The notes under the pieces are model-generated. The model saw nothing but the letters and a program-made list of their open reading frames with translations, was not told where the DNA came from and ran no database searches. From contig NC_135714.1 in the NCBI RefSeq assembly GCF_964656455.1, positions 82,729,903 to 82,793,902 on the forward strand: a DNA stretch of 64,000 nt, read 5' to 3'. Positions within the stretch are counted from its first letter, which is position 1. Each line of letters begins with the position of its first letter. Shown piece after piece: positions 1-11,925 of the stretch. Source of the stretch: Halichoerus grypus (Eukaryota > Chordata > Mammalia > Carnivora > Phocidae). The translations under genes and the position numbers were made by a program.

Positions 1-167
1 GTTTATTTTAGAGACAGGGGTGGGGGCTGAGGGAGAGAGAGAATCTCAAGCAGAATTTGCACTGAACATAGAGCCTGATGTGGGGCCCAATCCCAGGATC
101 TCAAGATCACGACTTGAGCCGAAACCAAGAGTTGGATGCTTAACTGACTGCGCCAGCCAGGTGCCCC
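1..167 (-). mobile_element. CAN-SINE, cut by window start
   Basis: A minus-strand carnivoran tRNA-Lys-type SINE. Reading leftward from 167 it has the tRNA-like head (GGGGCACCTGGCTGGCGCAG) and then the B-box region. The CT-rich part appears as GA-rich sequence on the plus strand at 30-60. The A-rich tail lies at or beyond the window edge, so the distal TSD cannot be seen. Confidence 0.93.
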
Positions 168-169
168 TC

Positions 170-1375
170 AATTTCTTTAAATATCACAAGACTATGAAAG
201 ATATTTCTCTCTGTTTTAGCCATTTTGTTTAAATTTTCTAGAAATTCATCCATTTCAATTATATTTATTACTATAAAGTTGTTCATAATATTATTTTATT
301 TTTAATGTCTATAGAATATAGTAATGCCCTTCAAATTTGCAATGATTACTGTGCTTCTTTTCCTGTTTTTTCTTAATCAATATTGCCAGTATTTTTCTAT
401 AATTTCTAGTGTTTTGAAAAGCTCAGCTTTTAAATTTGCCAATTCTATTTTTCATTTCTTCCCTTCTTGTTTGTATTTCTTTAAATGTTCTTATTTAAAA
501 TGTCTCTACCTCATTAATTTTTTTGCCTTTCCCCTTTTAGAGACATATAATTACAAGATAACATTTCCTTAAGACATTATTTGTTTGTAACTGACAGGTC
601 TTGATATAAAGTATATTTATTAGCATTCTGTTCAAAATATTTTCTAATTTCTATTATGACTTCTTTTTTGACCCATGGTTTACTAGCAAATGTTAATTTT
701 CTGGTTATGTTAATGTTATTGATTTCTACCTCAGTTGCATTATGGTTAAAGAAAAAATTAATTTATATGTTTTCAATCAATTAGCTTGTCTTTTGGCTCC
801 CAACTTAGTCAATGTTTGAAAAATTTCTCTATGTACTGGAAATAAATGTGTATTCAGCAGGCATGCAATGTTTTACTTGTAACCCTCAGGTCAGGTCAGG
901 TTTGTTATACTTATGGATATTTTATATTCTTATAATATTAGGCAAAAATTTAAAATCACATAGTCAAATTATTTATATCTCCACTGATCTTTTGTCTGCT
1001 TGCTTTGTTAATTAGTAAACTATTTTAAAATGTCTATTTCTCTCCCAATTTTGTCAATTTTTGCTTTATGTGTTTTGAAGCTATGTTATTAAGTGCATTC
1101 AAATAGAAAATTAATATATCTCTAGTGAATTAAATTTTTTATCATTATAAAGTGACTTTCTTTATACATACTAATGCTTTATGCCTTCAATTCTATTTTA
1201 TCTGTATTGCCATCTTCCTTTTTCAATAGTATTACAGAGTATGTATATTCTAATATTTTTACTTTCACTTTCCTTAATCCTTAGATTTTATCTGAAACAC
1301 GTTAAATTAGCAGAATTAGGTTTAAAAAAAATCCAGTCTGGCAACACTTTTCTTTTACTACAAGAATGAGGCTCA
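170..1375 (-). mobile_element. Old antisense LINE-1-like sequence, left part
   Basis: T-rich, AT-rich sequence. The stretch around 629-690 (CTAATTTCTATTATGACTTC, then TTTTTTGACCCATGG) resembles the reverse complement of the region after the endonuclease domain in mammalian LINE-1 ORF2. All frames are broken. It continues beyond the SINE at 1376-1572. The family is uncertain (old L1M or HAL1-like). Confidence 0.6.
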
Positions 1376-1572
1376 ATGGGGCACCTGGGTGGCTCAGTCA
1401 TTAAACATCTGCCTTCGGCTCAGGTCATGATCCCGAGGTCCTGGGATCAAGCCCCGCATTGGGCTCCTTGCTCAGCGGGGAGCCTGCTTCTTCCTCTCCC
1501 ACTCCCCCTGCTTGTGTTCCCTCTCTCGCTGTGTCTCTCTCTGTCAAATAAATAAATAAAATCTTAAAAAAA
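1376..1572 (+). mobile_element. CAN-SINE with 11-bp TSD
   Basis: Complete sense-strand SINE: tRNA-like head, CT-rich middle and an AAATAAATAAATAAAATCTT tail ending in A9. The 11-bp direct repeat AATGAGGCTCA (1365-1375 and 1573-1583) flanks it exactly. It sits inside an old antisense LINE-1 and is therefore younger than it. Confidence 0.97.
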
Positions 1573-1583
1573 AATGAGGCTCA

Positions 1584-2112
1584 TTTATACTTAATATAAT
1601 TACTGATGAATTTGCATTCTAATCTATCATTTGGTAGTGTGATTTCAATTTTTTTCTACTTGTTTTTATTTTCTTTTTCTTTCCTTCTTACCATCCTTGG
1701 ATTGATTAGGGATTATCTAGCCATCATTTTTTTCTCCTTTGACCACTTTGAAAATTATATGCACTATTGCTTTATCTCTAGTAGATATTCTAGAGCTTAC
1801 AACATACATACCGAACATCACAATCTAAAATTAATCAATGCCTTCATCTTTTTCCTTTTATAAAACCATATAATATATTATCATTATTTTATAAAGGCAA
1901 ATTATATTTATATTTACCTTCATAGTCAATAATTACTTTATTCTTTCTTTTTGAATTCCAGACTTTCCATATAGGAGTACTTTACTTTTGCTTGAAGTAC
2001 ATCCTTAAGAATTTCCTTCAGGGAGAAATCTTATTTCATAAGCAGCAATATTATAATACTTGAAAAATATCTTTGCTGGATATAGAATTCTAGATTGACA
2101 ATTATTTTATCC
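1584..2112 (-). mobile_element. Old antisense LINE-1-like sequence, right part
   Basis: Continuation of the element at 170-1375. Near 2065-2100, CTTTGCTGGATATAGAATTC matches the reverse complement of the C-terminal part of old LINE-1 ORF1, where a conserved motif encodes the sense of 'observed peptide of the basic C-terminal domain'. ORF1 lying to the right of ORF2-like sequence is the order expected for a minus-strand element. Frames are broken. Confidence 0.6.
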
Positions 2113-2659
2113 CTTGAAGGAATCTGCCCAAGGTTGACCCATTTGTTTTGTAGGGAGGCTAGGTCACATTGCACAGAGTGTTGTTCACATGTGCTCCTGA
2201 AAGATTGGCTATATCAGACCTTTGACCAATCTTGGACTATTGGTGATGCTTCACCACTATTGATGCTTTTTCAGATTGATGTCCAAACCACTGTGGCCCA
2301 TAGACAAATCTATGCCATTTACAGTGGTGTGCTTATTGCGAAAGCTATTGAACAATAGGGTAATAGTCAAGATCTCTGATAGATTTTCCATATTTCCTAT
2401 CATCCACAGCATCTTGTATTGTCTTGGACAGTTCTCCTCAAAATTTCACTCAAAAAGTTTTCCGACTCTATTCTCTTTATTTCTTTGTGCTCTGCATTTC
2501 CTTGGTCACTGAGTGAGGCTATTCCCCAAAAAGGATCATTTCCTATGGTTTGCTTCCTGGTTAATGATCAGGCTAAAAACTTGGGATTCTGCCTTGACCA
2601 TTCCTGAGAATGATACTTCTTTATTTCCCTGAATTGTAACCCCAACATCATGACATAAT
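2113..2659. other. No recognised feature
   Basis: About 550 bases with higher complexity than the neighbours and overlapping open frames of up to 87 codons on the plus strand. I recognise no protein family, no splice pattern and no repeat. It could be unique sequence or a decayed repeat. Confidence 0.4.
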
Positions 2660-2775
2660 TGTGTACATAACAATGCACAAATAATACAGATAAATCCCTA
2701 GAATTAATAAGGGAATTTTGCAAAGTTGCTTGATATAAGGTGATATAGGAAATAAATTCCATTTCCATAGTTTTA
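2660..2775 (+). mobile_element. Old LINE-1 ORF2 fragment (left half of a split element)
   Basis: The segment GAATTAATAAGGGAATTTTG with CAAAGTTGC after it matches the LINE-1 ORF2 stretch that follows the reverse transcriptase core. Frames are broken. It is followed at once by a younger LINE-1 3' end, and old LINE-1 sequence resumes at 3437 in the same orientation. Confidence 0.65.
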
Positions 2776-3436
2776 CTAAGTAATAAAATAACCAAGATGT
2801 CCATCGACAGATGAATGGATAAAGAAGAGTGGTATATATATACAATGGAATGTTATGCAGCCATCAAAAGGAATGAAATCTCGCCATTTGCAGTGATGTG
2901 GATGGAACTGGAGGGTATTATGCTGAGCGAAATAAGTCAATCAGAGAAAGACATGTATCATATGATCTCACTGATATGAGGATTTCTTAATCTCAGGAAA
3001 CAAACTGAGGGTTGCTGGAGTGGTGGGGGGGTGGGAGGCATTGGGTGGCTGGGTGATAGACATTGGGGAGGGTATGTGCTATGGCGAGTGCTGTGAATTG
3101 TGTAAGACTGTCGAATCACAGACCTGTACCTCTGAAACAAATAATACATTATATTTTTTAAAAAAGAAGAAGATAGTAGGAAGGGAAGAATGAAGTGGGG
3201 GCGAGATTGGAGGGGGAGATGAACCATGAGAGACTATGGACTCTGAGAAACAAACTGAGGGTTCTGGAGTGGAGGGGGTGGGAGGATGGGTTAGCCTGGT
3301 GATGGGTATTAAAGAGGGCATGTATTGAGTGGAGCACTGGGTGTTATACACAAACAATGAATCATGGAACACTACATCAAAAACTAATGATGTAATGTAT
3401 GGTGATTAACATAACATAATAAAAATAAAAAAAAAT
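2776..3436 (+). mobile_element. Young 5'-truncated LINE-1 (ORF2 end plus 3' UTR)
   Basis: Starts in the last part of ORF2 (ACCAAGATGTCCATCGACAG), passes the ORF2 end near 2980, then the G-rich 3' UTR. It ends with the terminal AACATAACATAATAAAAATA motif and an A-rich tail. It is very similar to the 3' end of the large LINE-1 at 38.9-40.0 kb and has a single copy of the 3' UTR module. I could not define a clean TSD. It splits an older LINE-1. Confidence 0.93.
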
Positions 3437-4110
3437 CAAATAATACCCTGTATTGGTAGTACTACTGGTATATGCATAAATTGAATTTTCCTCTTTGGAA
3501 AATAGTTTGGCATTATCTACCAAAGTTGAAATTATGCATACTATACAAACTGGCAATAGGACTCAGATATATATACCCAGGGGAAATGCATACACATGTG
3601 TACAAGGAGACATATGCAGTAATGCCCATAGTAGCATTGTTTATAATAGTCTCAAACTGATAACAAACCCAATTTCCATCAATAGTAAAGTAAATTGTGG
3701 TATATTTCTACAATGGAATAATAGAAATAAAAGTGAATGAAACATAGAACATGGATGAATCTCTCAAAGGTAACCACACACAAAATAAGATACATTGGGT
3801 AATTCCATTTATGTTTAGTTCAAAAAGTAGGCAAAACGATAATGTTAAATGGTACAAGTTTAGTTGGAAAAATTATAAAGAAAGCATGGAAGTGATAATC
3901 ATAAAAATTTAGAGAGAAAAACACTTTGAAGTGAAGCAAAAGAGTAGTGATTGGGAGAAAGCAAAAGGGCAGTTTCTGGAATGTTGAAAATGTATTTTTC
4001 ACTTGAGTAATAGGTGTTTTATTTATGATAAATCATTAAGCTGCGCATTTTTGTTTTGTGTACTTTCCCACATATTTTTTGTATTTTATATAAAAGTTTA
4101 TGGAAAATGA
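3437..4110 (+). mobile_element. Old LINE-1 (L1M-type) ORF2 end and 3' UTR
   Basis: GGAAAATAGTTTGGCATTAT and ATATATACCCAGGGGAAATG correspond to the C-terminal region of an old mammalian LINE-1 ORF2. A diverged 3' UTR follows to about 4110. It differs greatly from the neighbouring young copy, so it is much older. Subfamily not assigned. Confidence 0.75.
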
Positions 4111-6404
4111 CTATTGGCTGGGATTTTCTTAAATCAGAATTATGAATATTTTAAATTTTATAGGTACTTCCAGATCATTCAATTGAAAGATTGTAACAAT
4201 TTACTCCCAGCAGCAATGGTTTTGCACTGACATGTATTACTGTGTGAAACCCCTCTGACTTTTCTTTTTCATCCCACCACCCTGTCTTCCTAAAGGGAAT
4301 GTTATCTTTACTAGTTCAGATTTTTCCTTGCTTCCTTATCTTGTTTGTATAATAATAAATACGAATAGACCAACCCCCAAATCTCAGTGGCTTCACACCT
4401 GAAGTTTCCATTTGCATGTGGAAAGAATGGGAGATACACACTGGTCACTGGTCTGTAGCAACTCTCAAATCCCACTAGGCATACATGGTAAAGTCTTACT
4501 TCTCTCTTAATCAAAGATCATTGTGGAATGAAATAATGGCTCTCCTTCATATTAAAGTTCAGCCTTTTAGAACTTGGGGATTCCAATATGGCTGCAACAG
4601 AAGAAAAGAGAAATGGAAGAGGCACTCACTTCAATAAATACTTGGTAGGCAGTTACTTTTTTCATCTCATACAAAATAGTTTTGTGGTATTCCTTTCACA
4701 CATAGAAAATACTTTACCCTTCTCCATGGGAGACAACCCAAAAATCTCATCCTGTCAGTGCATCTAGCTCAAAGCGCAAAATCTATAGATAACGTACAGT
4801 AGTTACTATACCAGGTTCAGACTATCTCCTCTGTGTCTGGAGATGTAAAAAAAAGAAAAGAGAATTCATCTCATCCCATGCCTTCAAACAATCTATGGGA
4901 AAAAGATACTGGCAATAAAGATTTCTTGTAGCCAGCTCTACCAGATCTTGAGTTAGGATATATCACCTGGGGAGGGTTTATCTGTTGATTATTGTAAGAC
5001 TGACTATCTTATTTCCACCATGTGAGAATGCCGTTTATTGGAAATATTCTAAACACCTACAATTATTTTTTATACTGTTCCCGCCAAATAATATATTAGT
5101 AAATATCTACTTTGATGAATAGAAGAGAGTGATATAGAGCCACAATCCCTTAATTATAATTCTAAAATCCAAAATCTCAACAACAAAACAAAACCCTAAG
5201 TTCTTTGATATTTAGTGATAAAATCTACCTTGGACTGAAATGAGGGTATTCATAGTCCCTTTTTATCACACTGCATGTGAATATTCATATTTTTCACTGC
5301 AGATATATTAACGTGTTGATTATAGACCACTCACTGCTTCAGATCCCTACTGGGAATGTCTTACGTCTTCTAATATATGCTATGTGCCCTGTATTAGGTT
5401 TCTAAAATTGGAAAACTTTTAAAACACATGTTGCCCTAAGAATTTAAGATAAGGAGTTATGGATCTGTATTTACATTTTTTTGTTAGTTTAGTGTTTTTT
5501 TTCAAATTTTTTTTTACTTGCTAAGTATTTGACACCAGGACAAGATGTTTAAATGCTGAACAGTACCTTTAAAATTTCAATATTGATTGAATCTTTCAAA
5601 CCACGCACTTTAGATACTTGTAATTTCTATAAAGCAAAGCCATTATTAAGAACCATGGCCAGTATGTTACATAGTGTTCTCTCTCTGAATAAGAGATATT
5701 TATTTCTGGTGTTTAAGTAGGAAAAGCTATTCCTCCTGAATACTTAGCTTTGTGCAAATTTCCTTGTTTATTGCAAAAGTTTATAGCCATATTTGATCCC
5801 AACTATATGGCATACAATTTTTTCTAATAGTCTCATTTTCTCATTTCTGACTCCATGTTATAGTTTTTTGCTTTTCCATTCTGTTTTCTTCTTCAAATTT
5901 ACTTTGTCTTGGTTCTGTGCATTTTCCTCTGTTTTCTTATCTTAATTATAGAAGTAAAGTAGGATCACGGATAAATAAAATAAATGGATATATAAAATTT
6001 ACATGAAAAGTTAAAAGTAATTTAAACAGAGCTACATTCCTACAGAAAGGAACTCTCTGGTATGTTTATGTGTGTGCTTTGACAACTTCCTTATATATTA
6101 TTCTGTCATTACCCACATTTTGTGAATAGTTCTTTTATTGCTATCCTTAAGTTATTATAATTTTTGGTGTCATCTATGTTCTGCCAGGAACCTGATTGAT
6201 AAAGTAATTGGTACCAGAAGTAGTCCCAGAAAACAGACTGCTAAAATATTATCTGAGATTGAATTGCCCATAAAATCAAGAAATGCAGAGATAACTTTCT
6301 TGCAAAGAGAAAATGAGTCACAGATAAATCTATGACATGCCATGGTGTCACAATTACTCAAACTATCACCATTGGTAGTGCCTGAGGAAAGCAAGGAATT
6401 AGGA
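4111..6404. other. Mostly unrecognised sequence
   Basis: No gene is supported. The stretch 4340-4400 (CCAACCCCCAAATCTCAGTG then GCTTCACAC) weakly resembles a common medium-reiteration mammalian repeat that also seems present at 56.94 kb. The rest (4970-6404) is AT-rich, with short frames (65-74 codons at 6138-6394 on both strands) that look random. Confidence 0.4.
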
Positions 6405-6568
6405 CAGTGCTTCTGAAATTTTAATGTACATACAAACCAATGCAGTTTTTTGTTAAAATGCTGTTACTGATAAAATAGGTCTGTGATAGTGTTTAAGAGG
6501 CTGCATTTCTAACAATCTCCCAGGTGATGTTGATGCAATTGATATGATACCACATATTAAGTAGTAGG
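6405..6568 (+). mobile_element. MER5A-like DNA-transposon relic
   Basis: Begins CAGTGCTTCTGAAATTTTAA and carries CATTTCTAACAATCTCCCAG followed by GTGATGTTGATGC. These match the start and the diagnostic middle of the non-autonomous hAT-Charlie element MER5A. The copy is diverged, as expected for a family active early in placental evolution. It has no coding capacity. Confidence 0.8.
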
Positions 6569-7435
6569 AACTGGGAGATCAAATGGCTGTCGCACTTGGC
6601 TTCTGTGATAATCATAGTAATGATAAAGATTGAGGAGTCAACTAGATCCTTCTTAAGTCCCTTTAGAGAAGTAAGGTAAATGGAAATATTGAAAGCTATG
6701 AATATACATTTGAGAAGAAATAGGGAGACTCTCAGTCCTCTTTGCAGGTCTGAAATTACCTGTCATCTGCTGTCGGTCCAGGACAGATATGCCGCAGGAC
6801 CACAACCAAGTTCTGTCTGACAATAAGGATTACAGAATTGTAGCAACAATTAAATGCTAAGTTTTTAAGTTAAAGTGAAGGTGCTGGTGGGGAAGGAAGA
6901 GGCCTCAGAGATGGGGACATTTCAGCAGACGTGGATAAGACTGAGAAACTCTGAAACTTCAAAGTCCTTTGAAACTTCAAAGTCCATCCTTTTGGCAGAG
7001 GCCATCTCTGCCATCTGAGGGAACCAGTCCTCCTTACCATAAAAATCTTTTCAATCACTCCCTTTGGGACACTTTTTTTACAAGGTGATGGCAATTCCCT
7101 TTCTGGCTTACTGTTACTTACTCTATTAAGTGTTAAGAGTTCCAAGACAAGTGTTAAGAGTTAGATTCCAAGATAGCCTTGGCTGGGAAGTATGAGATCT
7201 TTAGGAGGAGATTAAAGTATACACCAAAAATTAAAAGATATCATTGATCTTCATCAGAAAGATAATAGGTATATATGTATAAGTTATAATAAAGCTAATA
7301 TGTTTGGGAGTATTAAAACCAAGGTTTGATTAGGCCAAATTCATTGGTAGAAGTGCACTTACCTTGGATTTGGCATTTATTGCATTTTTAAAATCACTTG
7401 GGAGTGGTAATAAGGTTATGTTATCAAAAATTAAC
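6569..7435. other. No recognised feature
   Basis: Contains a local tandem copy near 6945-6985 (the phrase GAAACTTCAAAGTCC occurs twice) and a repeated AAGTGTTAAGAGTT at 7129-7162. An open frame of 91 codons on the minus strand (6870-7145) crosses these copies and matches nothing I know. Confidence 0.4.
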
Positions 7436-7700
7436 TTTCTTTCTTATGGTAAAAAACACATAATATAAAATATACTATCTTAACAATTTTTAAGTGTATA
7501 GTTCAGTAGTGTTAAGTACATACACATTGTTGTGAAATAGATCTCCAGAATTTTTTCTTGCAAAACTGAAACTATATCTCCATTAAATAATTCCTCATTT
7601 CCTCCTCTTCCCAGTCCCTGAAAATACCCCTCAATTTTTTGTTTCTATGAACTTAACTACTTTATATGATACCTCAGGTAAGTAAAATCATACAGTTCAA
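7436..7700 (-). mobile_element. Old LINE-1 3'-end-like sequence, antisense
   Basis: The reverse complement of 7440-7520 has the order expected at the 3' end of old LINE-1 copies: an ACTGAACTATACACTTAAAA-like segment, then a tail region. The stretch 7520-7690 continues in the style of the antisense old LINE-1 3' region. Diverged; subfamily not assigned. Confidence 0.55.
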
Positions 7701-7759
7701 GAACATTCTTGGCATGATATCTGTAGAGGAAACAGTCCAAGCCTCAGAAATAGGTCAAT

Positions 7760-8179
7760 GTTGTAGTGGGTCTAACTGTGCAGCACCCACCTCTCTCAAC
7801 TGTAACCTTGTGAGAGCCTGGAGAACTTGACTTTTATCAAAGTACTAAAAAATGCATCAGTTAGGAGGACACCAGCAACCTTGAAGAACTTTGTGGTGAC
7901 TAGCTTCTGTAGGACAAGCATAATGTTGTACTTGCACCATTGGAATTAAGTTTCTTAATTTCAGTGGGAATAAATGATTCAGGGTGTTAGATGTTATAGG
8001 GCAAAGCTTAATCATCATAGACTATGTGGTCCCCTTACCACAATAAGCCACAGAGATGGAATTTAGTCAGTGTTTTAACTCATAGAAATCTGTGACCTAG
8101 GCTAACTGATCATGGAGGACATGAAAGAATATATGTTATTTATAGAAACAAAGTATTGGTAACTTATACAAAAGAACTT
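7760..8179 (+). mobile_element. Possible upstream part of an ERVL-type element
   Basis: Moderate-complexity sequence directly upstream of clear ERVL pol sequence, with the same level of decay. I cannot align it to a named domain. Its assignment rests on continuity only, so confidence is low. Confidence 0.3.
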
Positions 8180-8378
8180 CTTTTTTTTAAAAGATTTTAT
8201 TTATTTATTTGACAGAGAGAGATATAGCGAGAGCAGGAGCACAAGCAGGGGGAGTGGGAGAGGGAGAAGCAGGCTTCCCGTGGAGCAGGGAGCCCAATGT
8301 GGGGCTCGATCCCAGGACACTGGGATCATGACCTGAGCCAAAGGCAGATGCTTAACGACTGAGCCACCCAGGCATCCC
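8180..8378 (-). mobile_element. CAN-SINE with 13-bp TSD
   Basis: Complete minus-strand SINE: T-rich and (TTTAT)n tail complement at 8181-8210, GA-rich middle, head ending GGGATGCCTGGGTGGCTCAG on the minus strand. The perfect 13-bp repeat TACAAAAGAACTT (8167-8179 and 8379-8391) flanks it. It interrupts the ERVL-type region. Confidence 0.97.
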
Positions 8379-8645
8379 TACAAAAGAACTTTTATGGCTG
8401 CTTTTAGAAACCTAACTTACTGTAGGAGTAGGAGAATTATATTCTGTAGTCTTATATCCTATTTCCAGAACTATACCATTTCACAGATCCACACAGCCTT
8501 GACTGAGAGGGAGACCAAACATTCTGAAGAAAAGAGTGCAATGTATACTGTGATTCTTTCCCCAAGTTTTTTCCAGAGGGACCTCAGCCATGAACTTAAG
8601 TTACTGAGCACTAGGTAAAAGAAAAAACCTTGAATCTCTAGGACT

Positions 8646-11430
8646 GATTAGACATGGGCTTTAAATTTTTGTTGACCCTCAAAGACCCAAAATGTACCTA
8701 TAAACAACTGGACACAGCGGGAATTTATGTAGGTCAAGTGATGAATGGAATTTTGGCTCTATTCCATCTCACAGTATGTCAACACAGACTACAGACCAGT
8801 CCTATTATTATTTTCTCTGCCCCAGAATGTATACATGTAGTTAATATCTGTCAAAATCACCACACTGGTTCCTTGTCTTGTGGAATAAGGATATTAAAGC
8901 AGGAAGGGCCAAGTGGAAGCCCCTGAAGCTGTCTCCAACAACCTTCACCAAAACTGTATATCAAGAGCACTAATGCGTCTCTGTGGAAATTACAAAGATT
9001 AGGCCCATCACCAAAGACTTGAGAGATGTATATATCCTATCTATTTGACCATTAACTGAAAATTAACTAAAAATCCAGACAGTCCATGGAAAACCAGCTT
9101 AGATACACATATAAGCAGGTAACCATGGGAGCCAGAGTTGAAATTCCAAATGCGGTGTCTTTCCTAGAGTAAATTAAAAGTCTGTGGAAATCAATATGCA
9201 GTTATTGATCTGGCAAATGCTCTCTTGTCCGTTCCCAACAATTAATAAAATCAGAAGCAGTTTATATTTACATGGCAGAGACAACAGTATAATTTTACCG
9301 ACTTGACCCAGGATGTTGCCAAACTTTTATGTTCTCTCATGATCTTGTAACATAGTTTAGAATGTCCTTCATCATTTTGGTAACCAACAGAACATGGCAC
9401 AGGTTTATTGTGCTCATGGACAGAATGACAATTGGACCCAGCAAGAATAAAATAGCAAACATCTAAGATGCCTTAATAAAACTAACCTATGCCAGAGGGT
9501 GGGCAATAATCCTTGCAAAATACTGGAGGTTTGCCACATTGATGAGGTTTCCGGGATACAGTTTTCTGAGCCGTATCAAGGTATTCTTTATATGCACAGT
9601 GTCTAAAGTGGCAGACTCGTTCTATACTTTGTAGCACCTAGTATGTATTTGTGAGACATACCATTTCATGGATCTTTTTGCATTTTGGAGGCAACATATA
9701 AAATATTAGGACATTTTAATTTAGTTTAATTGAGTTTATAAACTCATTTACTAAATATCTAGTAATGTTGCTAGTTTTGAGTGCAGTCTGGATATATAAA
9801 TAGGGCTCTGCAGCAGTTCCAATCTGTGGTGCATACTGCCCCACAACCTACTCCTTGTAAGCTAACAGATGCAATTTTATTAGAAATACCTGAGGCAAAA
9901 AAAGATGCTGTATATAGAAAAAAAAAAAAAGAAAGCAAGCAAGCTCTGGAGGAGAATAACATTGCATGCCTTTAGGGTTTTTGAGGAGACTTAGGCTTTC
10001 TTTGGCCAACAACCATTCTCCATTTGAAAAGTGGCTCTTGAGTTGCTGCTGGGTCTGGGTAGAGACAGAACACCTGACCCTGAGACACCAAGTAACTGTG
10101 GGGCCTGGACTTTTCATTGTGAACTGGGTATGATCTGCGCTATTGAAACATACAACTGCATGTGCAGCAGCATTTCATTATACAGTAGAAGCGGTTTGTA
10201 TAAGACTTTGCTTAAGCAGATCTTGACTGTAGCAGTAAACAGCATGAACGTTGGTTCAGACACCTGCTCTATCTGTTCCTTTACTGTCTCCTACTGAACT
10301 CACACCTAGAGCTTCACAGGAAGTTTCCTGTCACCAGTTAATGGAGAAGAAAGTATAATGGCCAGGTTTATGGACGGATGTGCATGACAGTCATTGTCAG
10401 ATAGAAGTGGATTGCTTCTGCATTATAACTCCTCTAGGGAGTGACCCTGAAAGAGTGTAGTGAAGTAAAATTCTTCAAGACATCTGGGTGCCCATTTTTT
10501 TGAAAAAAAAAAAAAAAAAAAAAAAAAGATGAACTGAGATTTGTATCTGTGTTGATTTATGGGCATTGGTTAATTGGCTAAATGTTTAGTGACCTGGAAC
10601 AAAGAATATTGGAAAATTGGTGACCAGGAAATGTGGGGGATATATATACGGTTATACTTCTTACAATAAGAAAAGTGAACTAATATCTCTGTATCCTATG
10701 TAGACGTTCATACAGTTATCCACAGTGGAAGAGATTCTGCATAATTAGCATCACAGAATGACTTGAGGTCTTGTTGTCAGTCACTCCCCCCCTCCTCCTC
10801 AAGTCCTCTGACACTTGCACAATGGGCCCATGAACAAAATGACCATAATGGCAGGGATGGAGGCTATGTATGGGCTCAACCCATGGTCTTTTCCTCATGA
10901 AATCTGATCTGACGACTGCCATTGTTGAGCCCCCAAACTGACAGCAACAGAGGCCAATGTTGCATCCCAAACATGGACCATTTCTGGGATATGACAGCTG
11001 GTTGGTGGCCATTGATTATATTAGACTCTTCCCACTAGAGAGACAAGCACTCTTCCTCATGGAATTAGACATTTTTTCAGATTTGCATTGGCCTTCTCTG
11101 CCTAGAGACTTTTCCCAGCACCCTGATTTGTAAACTGGCAGATGTCATTATATCCTGAACAAATATGTCTCTGACCAAGGCATACATACTGTCACATATG
11201 TATCACAACGATGGGCATATACCCATGGAATTCGCTGGTCTTACTCTGTGCCACATCATCAAAAAGCAGTTGGCTTAATAAAATAGTGGTATGGCCCATT
11301 GAAAGTTTACTTATGGCTCCTGCTACTGATAAAACTTGCAAATTTATGGTACCTGCCTTAAACCTGCAGGCTATAGATCATGCAGTCTTTCCTACAGCCA
11401 GAAACAAGGGTTGGATATTAAAGTAGCCCT
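8646..11430 (+). pseudogene. ERVL-type endogenous retrovirus pol relic, copy 1
   Basis: Decayed pol of a class III (ERVL) retrovirus-like element on the plus strand. Recognisable parts in order are: the reverse transcriptase region at about 8885-9600 (including GTTATTGATCTGGCAAATGC near 9200), the connection region at about 9680-10480, an RNase H stretch at about 10560-10650 (ATTGGAAAATTGGTGACCAG), and integrase at about 10800-11420 (CTCTGACCAAGGCATACATA and CATGGAATTCGCTGGTCTTA). The polymerase active-site doublet expected near 9430 is not preserved. Every frame carries stops and shifts, and an A25 run sits at 10502-10527. I found no LTR at either end. The element cannot make protein. Confidence 0.85.
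10498..10530 (+). repeat. Poly(A) run
   Basis: About 25 consecutive A within the ERVL relic. No SINE or LINE body precedes it, so it appears to be a simple-sequence expansion and not a retrotransposon tail. Confidence 0.8.
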
Positions 11431-11509
11431 TCTCACAGTGACATTTAAAACCAGTTTTTAAAATTTTACTTCCTGTCATCAATGATTGTAAGCATGGGAG
11501 GTGTACAAA

Positions 11510-11925
11510 AACTAGTACTTAAGGAAATTATGGTTTTGAAGAATTGGAAGCTTCTGGCCATTTTCAGGTCCTTTTGCCATTGCACTAATAGTCATAAAGT
11601 CACTAAAAGTCAGCCATAGCCAGCCATGCAAGAATTTAATCCCAATCACTGGGAGAAAGTACTTATTCCCCCCTCTGTCTTCTTTCAGGGTTTTTTTATC
11701 TTTGATTTTCTGTAGTTTGAAAATGATATGCTTAGGTTTAGTTTTTACTTGTTTCTTTGTATGTGTTTGCTTGTGGTCTTTTTGACATTTATCCTGCTTG
11801 GTGTTCTCTGAGCTTCCTGGATCTGCAGTTTGGTGTCTGACGTTAATTTGGGGGAAATTCTCAGTCATTATTGTATCAAATAACGTTTCTGTTCCTTTCT
11901 CTCTTCTCCTTTCCAGTATTCCCAA
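11510..11925 (-). pseudogene. Old LINE-1 ORF1 remnant, open for 137 codons
   Basis: Minus-strand open frame from 11925 to 11512. Its central part (basic, Lys-rich, with a KPKHIIFKLQK segment followed by a KDKKTLKE-like helix) resembles the RNA-binding domain of LINE-1 ORF1p. The order fits ORF1p: an Asn-Phe-Pro element upstream, then the HIIFKL strand. The C-terminus diverges from the family and the N-terminal coiled coil lies out of frame further right. It is a relic of an old LINE-1 that happens to have kept a long frame. Confidence 0.75.
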
